From positions 496,001 through 560,000 of the forward strand of contig NZ_QEXM01000043.1 in NCBI RefSeq assembly GCF_004127445.1: a stretch of 64,000 nucleotides of DNA, given 5' to 3'. The notes below the pieces were generated by a model. It was not told the DNA's origin and made no database searches. It was given only the letters and a program-made list of their open reading frames with translations. This DNA comes from Streptomyces alfalfae (GTDB lineage Bacteria; Actinomycetota; Actinomycetes; Streptomycetales; Streptomycetaceae). Of this stretch, positions 50,943 through 59,780 are shown in pieces (within the stretch, counting starts at the first letter, position 1; the number at the start of each line of letters is the position of its first letter). A program made the position numbers and the translations under genes.

Positions 50943-53349
50943 GTGCTCTCCGCGCGAGCGGAGGTGAGCCGCCGTCACCGTCCACGCGACAGGGCAGCGC
51001 GAGTGCTCTCCGCGCGAGCGGAGGTGAGCCGCCTCAACCCCAAGCGCGGCGTCGGCACCCTCAGTGCTCTCCGCGCGAGCGGAGGTGAGCCGACGTCCGC
51101 AGACTCGCCCGGCAGTGCACCGTGGTGCTCTCCGCGCGAGCGGAGGTGAGCCGCTCGCCGAGGCCGCGCAGGATCACGACCAGGCGTGCTCTCCGCGCGA
51201 GCGGAGGTGAGCCGCGGCGCAGGCCGACCCCACCAGCTTTGCACTGGTGCTCTCCGCGCGAGCGGAGGTGAGCCGCGTCACCGAGATCCCGTCCATCAGG
51301 AGCAGGGGTGCTCTCCGCGCGAGCGGAGGTGAGCCGACCTCCGCGGCATCCACGCCGGCATCGACCTCGTGCTCTCCGCGCGAGCGGAGGTGAGCCGCCG
51401 ACACCATCGCTGCCCGCAACGACGTCCTCGTGCTCTCCGCGCGAGCGGAGGTGAGCCGTTCGAGGCGGGCCTGGACGACCTCTCGGAATCGTGCTCTCCG
51501 CGCGAGCGGAGGTGAGCCGTGACCCCGGGCCCGCCCGGCAGGCGAATGCGCGTGCTCTCCGCGCGAGCGGAGGTGAGCCGCAGATCTTCGGGTACTTCCC
51601 CACGCCCACCCCGTGCTCTCCGCGCGAGCGGAGGTGAGCCGCAGAGCGCTCCCTCTGTCTGGCTCTCACCGCCGTGCTCTCCGCGCGAGCGGAGGTGAGC
51701 CGTCCTGCTCGATGAGCCGCATGCTCACGGCGGCGTGCTCTCCGCGCGAGCGGAGGTGAGCCGCCACCGACGCGGGCCGCTCCTGCGGGAGGTGGGTGCT
51801 CTCCGCGCGAGCGGAGGTGAGCCGGCCGCGGAGAAGAACCCTGCGGTTCGCCTTCAGTGCTCTCCGCGCGAGCGGAGGTGAGCCGGCCGCGGAGAAGAAC
51901 CCTGCGGTTCGCCTTCAGTGCTCTCCGCGCGAGCGGAGGTGAGCCGCCGCTCGACCTCTCGCCCGTGGCCGACCGGCTGTGCTCTCCGCGCGAGCGGAGG
52001 TGAGCCGCCTCACCTCCCGGCCGTAAGGCCAGAAAATAAGTGCTCTCCGCGCGAGCGGAGGTGAGCCGACCGCCAGGCCCCGGGCGACGGCCGCGCGGGC
52101 GTGCTCTCCGCGCGAGCGGAGGTGAGCCGGAGTACCCGATGACCGACCCCTCCGAAGAGACGTGCTCTCCGCGCGAGCGGAGGTGAGCCGGCGATTCTGG
52201 CTCAGGCTGATGCTGACCAGTGGTGCTCTCCGCGCGAGCGTAGGTGAGCCGTCCGGGTTCAGGATCAGGTTCCGGTCGGTGCTGTGCTCTCCGCGCGAGC
52301 GGAGGTGAGCCGGTCTTCATCTTCGCCAGCCGCTGCTGAATCTTGTGCTCTCCGCGCGAGCGGAGGTGAGCCGATGGACAACGTCCTCTTCCTGCCCCGC
52401 CCCGTGTGCTCTCCGCGCGAGCGGAGGTGAGCCGTCGGTCCGGCCGGTGAGAGGGCGCGGGCGAGCGTGCTCTCCGCGCGAGCGGAGGTGAGCCGATACA
52501 CAACTAAGGGTCTTTCTCGTCCTCACTGTGCTCTCCGCGCGAGCGGAGGTGAGCCGGTCTCGTAGAACGTCTCGGCGATCAGCGGGCCGTGCTCTCCGCG
52601 CGAGCGGAGGTGAGCCGCGGCGTCCGCCGCGTCCGCCGGTCTCGGGGACGTGCTCTCCGCGCGAGCGGAGGTGAGCCGCTGCTCTGGCACACGGTGCTCA
52701 GCTCGATGTCGTGCTCTCCGCGCGAGCGGAGGTGAGCCGAACGCGTCGGGCTGCTGGTAGCCGGGCCGGGTGTGCTCTCCGCGCGAGCGGAGGTGAGCCG
52801 TGGAGGACGGCCTGCTCGACCAGGAAGCGGTCGTGCTCTCCGCGCGAGCGGAGGTGAGCCGGTCGACACGGACGGCTCGGAGCTGGCCGAGCCGTGCTCT
52901 CCGCGCGAGCGGAGGTGAGCCGTCCTGTTCGGCTGCTACCAGCCGCGCGACCTCGCGCTCTCCGCGCGAGCGGAGGTGAGCCGCAGGTGGCCGCGCCGGA
53001 CCCGGTCGCTGTTCCGTGCTCTCCGCGCGAGCGGAGGTGAGCCGGTGTAACTTCCGCGCGGCCCGAACCCCCAGCCGTGCTCTCCGCGCGAGCGGAGGTG
53101 AGCCGGTGAACCCCGCCTTCATGCCCGACGATCGCCAGTGCTCTCCGCGCGAGCGGAGGTGAGCCGTGCTCTCCGGGGCCGGGCAGGACCGTCTCGGCGT
53201 GCTCTCCGCGCGAGCGGAGGTGAGCCGAGGATGCCGAGGTCCACGCCGATCACCTCAGCGTGCTCTCCGCGCGAGCGGAGGTGAGCCGCGGAGCGGCCCT
53301 CTGGCGTGTCCAGTGGTGGGGTGCTCTCCGTGCGAGCGGAGGTGAGCCG
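50943..53349 (+). CRISPR. CRISPR array 2, type I-E, 40 repeats / 39 spacers
   Basis: 29-bp repeats beginning GTGCTCTCCGCGCGAGCGG. Period is 61 bp throughout except between the first two repeats (60 bp, a 31-bp spacer). Variants occur at 52223 (GCGTAGGTG), 52955 (GCGCTCTCC) and 53321 (CTCCGTGCG), the last marking the leader-distal end. The spacers at 51825-51856 and 51886-51917 are identical, a tandem spacer-repeat duplication. The array is transcribed away from cas2. Confidence 0.97.
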
Positions 53350-53416
53350 TCGTAGGTCATGAAGGCAGCGTGGCTCTCGGGGCGGGCGCGGTCTGGGCCA
53401 ACGGTCCATACGGGGT

Positions 53417-53430
53417 GTGACCTAGGTCAC
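53417..53430. promoter_or_regulatory. perfect 14-bp palindrome, candidate operator
   Basis: GTGACCTAGGTCAC is an exact palindrome 67 bp after the last repeat of array 2, in the DNA separating arrays 2 and 3. It has the form of a dimeric regulator's site. No gene starts directly next to it, so its target is unclear. Confidence 0.3.
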
Positions 53431-53616
53431 TCGCTAGTGTTTCCAGATGTCGGGCTCGCCGCCCCGCCAGTCGATGAGCGCGGACCGGACGAGATCACCA
53501 CGGGCACGCTCGAAGCCATACCGCCAGCCTGATCGCACGCACGAGAAGGCGCACGCTGGGCTACTCCAGCACGCCGAGGTCGCGTCTAGAGCACGGCCAA
53601 GATCAACGAAAGAACC

Positions 53617-53645
53617 CCCGGCCTACAGGAGGCCGGGGGCTGTAG
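53617..53645 (-). terminator. Rho-independent terminator of the small membrane protein gene
   Basis: On the minus strand GCCCCCGGCC-TCCTGTA-GGCCGGGGGT is followed by TCTTTC, a strong GC stem with a short U-rich tail, about 15 bp after the stop at 53658. It would also stop minus-strand transcripts from entering array 2 from the right. Confidence 0.7.
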
Positions 53646-53657
53646 ATGGGTTCCGTT

Positions 53658-53837
53658 TCAGACAACGCGCTTGAAGCGGAGGCAACGGAGGAGCGGGAGG
53701 AGCGCCAGACCTGTCATCTCGGGCGGGACCTGCGGAAGCAGATAGATCACGATGCCGGCGATAACGGCGTTGTACGCGTCCTGCCACCCGGGGCGGCGGT
53801 ATTGGAGTCTCACGGGCTTCCAACGCTGTGATTGCAT
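53658..53837 (-). CDS. 59-aa membrane protein between arrays 2 and 3
   Basis: ATG at 53837 with GAAGGACA 5-6 nt upstream, followed by a terminator after the stop, so it is a well-formed transcription unit. The product starts basic (MQSQRWKPVRLQYRRPGW), then has one membrane segment (AYNAVIAGIVIYLLPQV) and a second hydrophobic part (MTGLALLPLLRCLRF). Longer overlapping frames have no RBS. Not recognised. It lies in about 855 bp that separate the two stretches of repeats. Confidence 0.5.
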   Translation of the reverse strand: MQSQRWKPVRLQYRRPGWQDAYNAVIAGIVIYLLPQVPPEMTGLALLPLLRCLRFKRVV

Positions 53838-54204
53838 GGTGTTGTCCTTCGTGCGATTGCTCTCGTGACGTGCGGACACTGCGGGGATCGCCCTGGCAGG
53901 GGCGGTCCCCGTCCGCGTTGCCGATGACGGTATGTGGTGGTTGCAGCGGTTGAGGTGGCCAAGGGCGAGCGTCGGCCATGGGGTCAACTCGCCCTGCCAC
54001 CTGGGGCGTTGGTTGACTTACCCTAATCTTGAGGTAAGGCTATAGAGCGCTGACCTGCGGTTTCCCTCGACCCATCCACGCAGTCCACGTTAAAAGATCT
54101 ACGATTGACTTAAAGTCGCCCTCTAGACCGAAGCGCCCACCTGCGCGCCGCAGACTGCGCGCGGCCTGCAAGCCGCACAACGCAGAGGCGCAACCAGTAG
54201 CCCG

Positions 54205-54534
54205 GTGCTCTCCGCGCGAGCGGAGGTGAGCCGGAGTAGGTGTCCGTGAGCGTGGGATGTTCGGCGTGCTCTCCGCGCGAGCGGAGGTGAGCCGGCGGAC
54301 CGCGATGCCTGACCAGATGACCCGTCGTGCTCTCCGCGCGAGCGGAGGTGAGCCGGCCAGCCACCCCACCTACGGCAAGGCGACACGTGCTCTCCGCGCG
54401 AGGAAGTAAGCCGACGATGAAGGGCGCCACCGGCCCCTTCGCCGAGTGCTCTCCGTGCGAGCGGAGGTGAGCCGTAGTTGACGGCGACCAGGAAGGGGAT
54501 GTCCTCGTGCTCTCCGAGTGAGCAGAGGTAGCCA
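54205..54534 (+). CRISPR. CRISPR array 3, decayed, 6 repeats / 5 spacers
   Basis: Same repeat and orientation as array 2. The first three copies (54205, 54266, 54327) are intact. The next (54387-54413) lost two bases and has further changes (GAGGAAGTAAGCCG), the one at 54446 has CTCCGTGCG, and the one at 54507 is strongly altered (GTGCTCTCCGAGTGAGCAG). Decay increases with distance from cas2, so this looks like the old tail of array 2 separated by inserted DNA. No leader lies upstream. Confidence 0.85.
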
Positions 54535-54980
54535 CGGTCGTTTCGTTCCAACCTCGCAATTGATTGAGCTCATGGTCCGAGATCTCACCGGCGAAGCCAC
54601 CATGAAGTAGTGCGAAACCTGGGCCAGGACCAAACACGAATCAACGGACTGAACGCTCAATTAGAAGCGCTAGGTCTGTCGCTCCTCACTCATCGACCCA
54701 TCCGTGGGTAAATCGGACTAGCGATCTCAGTGTCACTGCATCGGGCACTCCCTTCGCTTTACGATGCCCTCAGTCGCGCTTCCTTCTGCTTAAATCTTTC
54801 TCCAGATACTATTGATCCTCGTGTCAGCCAAGCTGACGCCCTGGAGGGCGAGTGCAAGACGAAGAACGAGACTGGGCATTTTGGAGTCTCCTCGTCGCCA
54901 TGCTCCAATTAGTGCTAGAAGTTATACGGTAGCTACCAACGAGACTCGCACGAGTCACCACCCCTCCCTTGCCATCGATT
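54535..54980. other. gene-free, lower-GC stretch between array remnants
   Basis: About 445 bp with visibly more A/T than anything else in the window (for example TTAAATCTTTCTCCAGATAC). There is no reading frame with an RBS and Streptomyces-like codon use; a 60-codon frame at 54730-54912 has neither. It may be decayed array or inserted foreign DNA. Confidence 0.5.
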
Positions 54981-55071
54981 CCTTTCTCCGCATAAGCGGA
55001 GGTGAGCCGATTTAGGCAGACGGGAGATCTGGTGTGCTACCCACCTTCTCTGCGCGAGCGGAGGTGAGCCG
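54981..55071 (+). repeat. two relic CRISPR repeats
   Basis: 54981-55009 (ends AAGCGGAGGTGAGCCG) and 55043-55071 (ends GAGCGGAGGTGAGCCG) retain the 3' half of the I-E repeat but have a changed 5' half. They are separated by 33 bp, the size of a spacer. These are the furthest remnants of the array system. The following 380 bp to 55450 hold no supported gene. Confidence 0.65.
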
Positions 55072-55450
55072 CTCATCACCGCAGAGTGGCAAGGGCCGGG
55101 CCCACCTTCCAATTCACGGACAGCAACGGACGGTGGAAAAAGTCATCGGCAGACGAGATCGAGCTGTTCGATGCCCCGGCGGTGAAGGTCACCGCTACCG
55201 CTACAGAGGCAAGACCATCTCCAACTACTGGACCCGCCCCAACCACGCCTGGACGGCAGAGTCCGTGGAGAGCCCGGCACTCGGGGGCGGATACGCCGGA
55301 TTCGGCGAACGAACCGGCGGCAACACCGATACCGCACTTCGCGCCGGCTCAACAAGCGTCGCTGCGGTAAGCCTTGTGGGTACACGGGTCAGGTGCCTGT
55401 CGTGAAGCTGAGTTCAAGGTGGGCCCCTAGGAACGCATCCGAACCGCCGC

Positions 55451-55864
55451 ATGGCGGCGCACATGCACTCGCTGCTGCCGGGCGTCCGGGTGAACACCGA
55501 GCCGGAGCCGATACCCGACCGCGGGGCCTTCCAGGTCGGCCAGGAGCGCTACCGCCTTGAGCCGGGCCTGACCGAGTACGTGCTCCTCGCGCGGCTCACC
55601 GCCGACCGCGGGCAGGAGGCGAGGCCGGTGTTCCTCTTCTGCGGCCAGCGCGCGGTCGCCAGCCAGGCCGCCGCCCGCTATCTCGCCCGCCACCACGACA
55701 AGCTCGCCCGCAAGCACGGCGCCGGCGCCTTCGTGCTGCTCCTGAAGGTCGTCAATTCGCAGGCGTACGGCCCCGACGTGGTCGAGCTGGTCGCGGACGT
55801 GACGCGGGCCGCCGAGACGCCGGTCCCGACGCCGTCGGCCCGTGCCTCCCATCGCGCGAAGTGA
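55451..55864 (+). CDS. unrecognised protein, possibly 5'-truncated at the island border
   Basis: 137 aa from ATG 55451, with no convincing RBS upstream. The sequence is compact and alpha/beta (HSLLPGVRVNTEPEPIPDRG; YRLEPGLTEYVLLARLTADR; ARPVFLFCGQRAVASQAAAR; AGAFVLLLKVVNSQAYGP). It uses typical core Streptomyces codons, unlike the preceding DNA. The abrupt start and lack of RBS suggest that the original N-terminus, perhaps with a membrane anchor, was removed where the CRISPR region begins. Function unknown. Confidence 0.5.
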   Translation: MAAHMHSLLPGVRVNTEPEPIPDRGAFQVGQERYRLEPGLTEYVLLARLTADRGQEARPVFLFCGQRAVASQAAARYLARHHDKLARKHGAGAFVLLLKVVNSQAYGPDVVELVADVTRAAETPVPTPSARASHRAK

Positions 55865-55978
55865 CGGCGCGTCATCGCGGATCGGGGTCGTCCGGGCCCT
55901 TAAGGTGGCGTGGCGGTCATCCTCCCCGCACATCAGACAACCCGTCGGCGTCCGCCGCGCTCTCTCCGTGGAGTTCCC

Positions 55979-57106
55979 ATGCGCACCCTCGCGGCGGTCG
56001 CGGGTCTCGTGGTCCTCGCCGGGGCCCTGACCGCCTGCTCCGGCTCCGGCCAGGACCCGGAGATCTCCGTGAACCTCACGGGCCGGGACGCGAAGGCCGG
56101 CGGCCCGGTGAAGGTGACGCTGGCCGAGGGCACGCTGGAGCGGGTGGCCGTCACCGACGGCAAGGGCGAGCAGATGCCCGGCCGGGTCGCCGAGGACGGG
56201 AGCACCTGGATCTCCGGACGCAGGGCGGCGCCCGGCACGACGTACAGGGTGCGGGCGGTCACGGGCGAGGGCGGCAGCGCCAAGGCCTTCTTCGCGACGG
56301 CCGAGCCGGACCGGGTCAACAAGGTGACGCTCGCGCCGGTCCTGCGCAGCACCGTGGGCATCGCCCAGCCCCTGTCGATCACCTTCGACCACCCGGTGGG
56401 CAACAAGGCCGCGGTCGAGAAGCAGCTCAAGGTGACGACCTCGGCCCGCACGACCGGTTCCTGGGGCTGGATCAAGAACTACGACGGCAGGGACCGCGTC
56501 GACTGGCGTCCGAAGAAGTACTGGCGGCCGGGCACGAAGGTGCGGCTGGAGGCGCGGCTCAACGGCGTCGACTCCGGCGCCGGCGGCTGGTTCGTCCGCG
56601 ACTACTCCACGCGGTTCACGGTCGGCGGGCGGCAGGTCGTGCGGGTGGATCTGGACAGCAAGCGGGCGACGCTGGTGCGGGACGGCGTGTGGGTGAGGAC
56701 GCTCCCGGTGTCCGCGGGCACTCCCGGCGGCCAGAAGGCCTCCTGGGGCGGCACGTCCGTCCTGATGTCGAAGGAGGGCACGGTCAACATGCGCTCCGAG
56801 ACGGTCGGCCTCACCGGCGGCGACAGCTACGACAAGATGGTCGACCACTCCATGCGCCTGACCTGGTCGGGCATGTACGCGCACGCCGCTCCGTGGAACG
56901 CCCGCTACTTCGGCAACACCAACCACAGCTCCGGCTGTATCGGCATGAGCGACGCCGACGCCGGCTGGCTGTACGGCCAGGTCCGCCCCGGCGACCCCTT
57001 CGAGGTCACCGGCAGCGGTTCGAAGGGCGCGCCCGCCCCGGGCAACGGCTACGGCGAGTGGAATCTGTCCTGGCGGGAGTGGCGGGCCAGGAGCGCCCTG
57101 CGCTGA
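55979..57106 (+). CDS. L,D-transpeptidase lipoprotein (YkuD domain)
   Basis: 375 aa from ATG 55979 with GTGGAG upstream. Lipoprotein signal: hydrophobic AAVAGLVVLAGALTACSG with lipobox Cys near residue 20. Two Ig-like domains of the actinobacterial Ldt type precede the YkuD catalytic domain (VVRVDLDSKRATLVRDGVWV to the C-terminus). The active-site motif is HSSGCIGMS with Cys320; upstream His lies in YAHAAPW. These enzymes make 3-3 cross-links in peptidoglycan outside the membrane. Confidence 0.92.
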   Translation: MRTLAAVAGLVVLAGALTACSGSGQDPEISVNLTGRDAKAGGPVKVTLAEGTLERVAVTDGKGEQMPGRVAEDGSTWISGRRAAPGTTYRVRAVTGEGGSAKAFFATAEPDRVNKVTLAPVLRSTVGIAQPLSITFDHPVGNKAAVEKQLKVTTSARTTGSWGWIKNYDGRDRVDWRPKKYWRPGTKVRLEARLNGVDSGAGGWFVRDYSTRFTVGGRQVVRVDLDSKRATLVRDGVWVRTLPVSAGTPGGQKASWGGTSVLMSKEGTVNMRSETVGLTGGDSYDKMVDHSMRLTWSGMYAHAAPWNARYFGNTNHSSGCIGMSDADAGWLYGQVRPGDPFEVTGSGSKGAPAPGNGYGEWNLSWREWRARSALR

Positions 57107-57155
57107 GGGGGCGCCACGGCCCGCCCTCGCCCCCGCGGCCCACCGCTCACCAATC

Positions 57156-57220
57156 GTTACCGGGGCGTAACTTACCGACGGGTTACCCTCGGTAAAACCG
57201 CGCGGTTACCGTCGGGTCAC
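57156..57220 (+). promoter_or_regulatory. cluster of TetR-type operator motifs upstream of the secreted hydrolase
   Basis: Three related motifs: GTTAC-N6-GTAAC (57156-57171), TTACCGACGGGTTACC (57172-57187), and GGTTACCGTCGGGTCAC (57204-57220). They lie 28-92 bp before the GTG start at 57248. Such inverted GTTAC/GTAAC-type repeats are typical of TetR-family operators. No regulator gene is adjacent. Confidence 0.4.
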
Positions 57221-57247
57221 ATTGCATGCCCGAGTGAGGAGTGACCC

Positions 57248-58843
57248 GTGGGACTGCCGCACCCTGCCTTGCGCACCACCGCCGTGGGAACCGTTTCGGC
57301 GGCCCTCGTCGCCGGCGCCGCCTTCGGCCTCGCGCCCGTGGCACAGGCGGCTCCGGCCGCCGCGCCGCCCGCCGCGGGCTCCGCCGCCGCGCGGTTCGTC
57401 GACATCCCCGGCGACGGCGGCACGGTCCTCAAGGCCAACGTCTTCACCCCGAAGGAAGCGAGGCAGGGCACGAAGTACCCCGCGATCGTGCTGCCCACCA
57501 GCTGGGGCATGCCGCAGATCGAGTACGTCGCCCAGGCGCAGCGGCTCGCCGACTCCGGCTACGTGGTGGTCAGCTACAACTCGCGCGGCTTCTGGCAGTC
57601 CGGCGGCGAGATCGAGACCGCGGGCCCCGAGGACATCGCCGACGCCTCCAAGGTCATCGACTGGACACTGGCCAACACCCCGGCCGACCCGGCGAAGGTG
57701 GGCATGGCCGGCGTCTCGTACGGGGCGGGCATCAGTCTGCTCGCCGCCGGGCACGACAAGCGGGTCAGGGCCGTGGCCGCGCTCAGCGGCTGGGGCGACC
57801 TGATCGACTCGATCTACAGCGGGCGCACCCAGCACGTCCAGGCCGCCGCGCTGCTCGGCGGGCTCGGCGCCGTCACCGGCCGGCCGAGCGCCGAGCTCCG
57901 GCGGACGCTGAAGGACTTCCTCGCCTCCGACCTGGACAAGGAGGACGAGATGATCGCCTGGGGCGCCAAGCGCTCCCCCGCGACCCACCTCGACGAGATC
58001 AACGGCAACGGCGCCGCCATCATGCTCGGCAACGCCTGGGGCGACTCGCTCTTCCCGCCCAACCAGTACGCCGAGTTCTACGAGCGCCTGACGGGCCCCA
58101 AGCGCCTGGAGTTCCGCCCCGGCGACCACGCCACGGCCGAGGCGACCGGCCTGCTCGGGCTGCCCAACGACACCTGGACGTCCACCCGGCGGTGGTTCGA
58201 CCACTACCTCAAGGGCGAGGCCAACGGCGTCGACGAGGAGCAGCCGGTCCGGCTCAAGAGCCGGTCGACCGGCGGCTACGAGGGCTACCCGGACTGGAAG
58301 TCGGTCGGCCCCACCCGCAAGAAGATCGCCATGGCAGGCTCCACCACGATCCGCGCCAATGCCGACTCCGGCGCCAACGGCGGCACCGCGATCCTCTCCA
58401 ACGCCCTGGACCAGTTCCTGAAGATCCCGCCGATGGCCTCGGTGCCGCTGCTCCCGCGCCGCCACACCGCCGTCTGGCAGTCCGAGCGGCACACCACCGC
58501 GCAGCGGGTGCGCGGGACGGTGGAGCTGCACACCACGCTCTCCAGCACCAAGGAGAGCGGCACCCTCGTCGCGTACCTCTACGACGTGGGGCCGCTCGGC
58601 CTCGGCAAGCTGGTCAGCCACGCGCCGCACACCTTCCACGGCAAGACGCCGGGCAAGCCGTTCGGCGTCGACCTGGACCTGTTCTCCACGGCCTACGACG
58701 TGCCGGCGGGCCACAGGCTCGCCCTGGTCGTCGACACGGTCGACCCGCTCTACATCGAGCACAACCCGTCCGGCGCGCAGCTGACCTTCTCCTCGCCGGA
58801 GGCGGACCCGTCGTACGTGTCCGTTCCCCTGCGCGAGCAGTGA
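57248..58843 (+). CDS. secreted CocE/S15-type alpha/beta hydrolase
   Basis: 531 aa from GTG 57248 with GAGGAG upstream. Signal peptide: TAVGTVSAALVAGAAFGLAP followed by AQAAPAA. The N-terminal alpha/beta-hydrolase domain has the nucleophile elbow GVSYGAG with Ser157; the acid/His region appears near LGNAWGDSLFPPNQ and FRPGDHATAEA. The C-terminal jelly-roll domain (VRGTVELHTTLSSTKESGTL) is typical of X-Pro dipeptidyl-peptidase/cocaine-esterase-like enzymes. Probably an exported esterase or peptidase. Confidence 0.88.
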   Translation: MGLPHPALRTTAVGTVSAALVAGAAFGLAPVAQAAPAAAPPAAGSAAARFVDIPGDGGTVLKANVFTPKEARQGTKYPAIVLPTSWGMPQIEYVAQAQRLADSGYVVVSYNSRGFWQSGGEIETAGPEDIADASKVIDWTLANTPADPAKVGMAGVSYGAGISLLAAGHDKRVRAVAALSGWGDLIDSIYSGRTQHVQAAALLGGLGAVTGRPSAELRRTLKDFLASDLDKEDEMIAWGAKRSPATHLDEINGNGAAIMLGNAWGDSLFPPNQYAEFYERLTGPKRLEFRPGDHATAEATGLLGLPNDTWTSTRRWFDHYLKGEANGVDEEQPVRLKSRSTGGYEGYPDWKSVGPTRKKIAMAGSTTIRANADSGANGGTAILSNALDQFLKIPPMASVPLLPRRHTAVWQSERHTTAQRVRGTVELHTTLSSTKESGTLVAYLYDVGPLGLGKLVSHAPHTFHGKTPGKPFGVDLDLFSTAYDVPAGHRLALVVDTVDPLYIEHNPSGAQLTFSSPEADPSYVSVPLREQ

Positions 58844-58887
58844 TCTCCGGCTGCCGCCGGTCGGGCATGGCCCTGCGAGCTACTGCT

Positions 58888-58914
58888 CCCCCCGGATCTC
58901 AGTGATCCGGGGGG
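58888..58914. terminator. bidirectional terminator between converging genes
   Basis: CCCCCCGGATC (58888-58898), loop TCAGT, GATCCGGGGGG (58904-58914): a perfect 11-bp stem. The loop contains the gluD stop codon (minus-strand TGA at 58899-58901), so the end of gluD is part of the hairpin. It sits 45 bp after the hydrolase stop and can serve both transcripts. Confidence 0.7.
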
Positions 58915-59780
58915 ACCCCCTTCGGCAGCAGCGTTCCTGGTTCGGCCGGTGCTACTTCCGCGGCCTCGGTCTTCGGATTGCGCCGCTGACGCTTGGACAC
59001 CCATTGGGCGAACCATGACAGCAACATGCACATCCCGATGTAGATCGGTGAGATCACCATGACCACGGGGATGAAGGGCAAATCGTAGTCGAGATTCGAC
59101 GCGATCAGCTTCCCGGCGTGGAGGAACTCCTCGTAGGTGATCAGAAAACCGAGCGAGGTGTCCTTGAGGGCGACCACCAACTGGCTGATGATGGCGGGCA
59201 GCATGGCGCGCACGGCCTGGGGCACGAGCACATGGCTCATGACCTGGGACTTGCGCATGCCCAACGCGTAGGCGGCCTCCTTCTGCCCGTGCTCCACGGA
59301 GTTGACGCCGGAGCGGAAGACCTCGGCGAGCACCGAGCCGTTGTAGAGCGTGAGTCCGGCGACGAGCGCCGGCAGCGGCTGCACCTTCAGCGCCACGAAG
59401 ACGAAGAAGATCATCACCAGTACCGGCATCGCGCGGAAGAACTCGACGATGAGCGTGGCCACCCAGCGCACCGGGCGGTGGTCCGAGAGCCGCCCCACGG
59501 CGAGCAGCCCGCCGAGGGCGAGCGCGAGGACGGCGGAGATCGCGAAGGCCTTGAGCGTGTTGCCGAGGCCCCGCAGGAGCAGCTCCTGGATGCCCTCGTA
59601 CTCGAAGGGCGTCCACTTGGTGGCGGTGAACTGCTCGGTGTCGAAGAGCAGGTAGAGCAGCCAGGCGACGAGAGCGAGCAGGACGAGGGTGCAGATCACC
59701 CCGTAGAGCCGGTGCCTGCGCACGGTCCTGGGGCCCGGGACGTCGTACAGGGCGGTGGAGTCGTGGGAGGTGGCCTTCAT
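58899..59780 (-). CDS. gluD: glutamate ABC transporter permease GluD
   Basis: 293 aa; ATG 59780 overlaps gluC by 4 nt. His/Glu/Gln/Arg/opine-type permease with several membrane segments (VICTLVLLALVAWLLYLLF; TLIVEFFRAMPVLVMIFFVF) and the EAA loop for the ATPase (EVFRSGVNSVEHGQKEAAYA; LGMRKSQVMSHVLVPQAVRA). C-terminal tail is cytoplasmic, Pro/Glu-rich. Matches the GluD of actinomycete gluABCD uptake systems. Confidence 0.92.
   Translation of the reverse strand: MKATSHDSTALYDVPGPRTVRRHRLYGVICTLVLLALVAWLLYLLFDTEQFTATKWTPFEYEGIQELLLRGLGNTLKAFAISAVLALALGGLLAVGRLSDHRPVRWVATLIVEFFRAMPVLVMIFFVFVALKVQPLPALVAGLTLYNGSVLAEVFRSGVNSVEHGQKEAAYALGMRKSQVMSHVLVPQAVRAMLPAIISQLVVALKDTSLGFLITYEEFLHAGKLIASNLDYDLPFIPVVMVISPIYIGMCMLLSWFAQWVSKRQRRNPKTEAAEVAPAEPGTLLPKGVPPDH

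Noticed and set aside
51061..52503. A 480-codon open frame across CRISPR array 2 (and similar frames in arrays 1 and 3) encoding a repetitive protein
   Set aside because: The periodic SPPLARRA and LTSARAEST segments are direct translations of the 29-bp repeats; spacers give random residues between them.
53447..53674. A 75-codon plus-strand frame between arrays 2 and 3
   Set aside because: No RBS, low-complexity basic sequence, and it runs through the terminator of the well-supported minus-strand small gene.
54013..54045. A MerR-type promoter (TTGACT, CTTACC and GGTAAG arms, TATAG)
   Set aside because: The spacing between hexamer-like boxes does not fit well, and no gene follows in either direction within the array debris.
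54730..54912. A 60-codon frame in the lower-GC stretch
   Set aside because: No RBS, non-Streptomyces codon use and no recognisable protein feature.
4088..55071. A CRISPR-associated transposon linking the recombinases and the CRISPR locus
   Set aside because: The recombinase element ends at 14340, 25 kb from the arrays. No tnsA/B/C/tniQ-type gene is present, cas3 and cas1-cas2 are complete, and no atypical repeat lies near the transposon ends.
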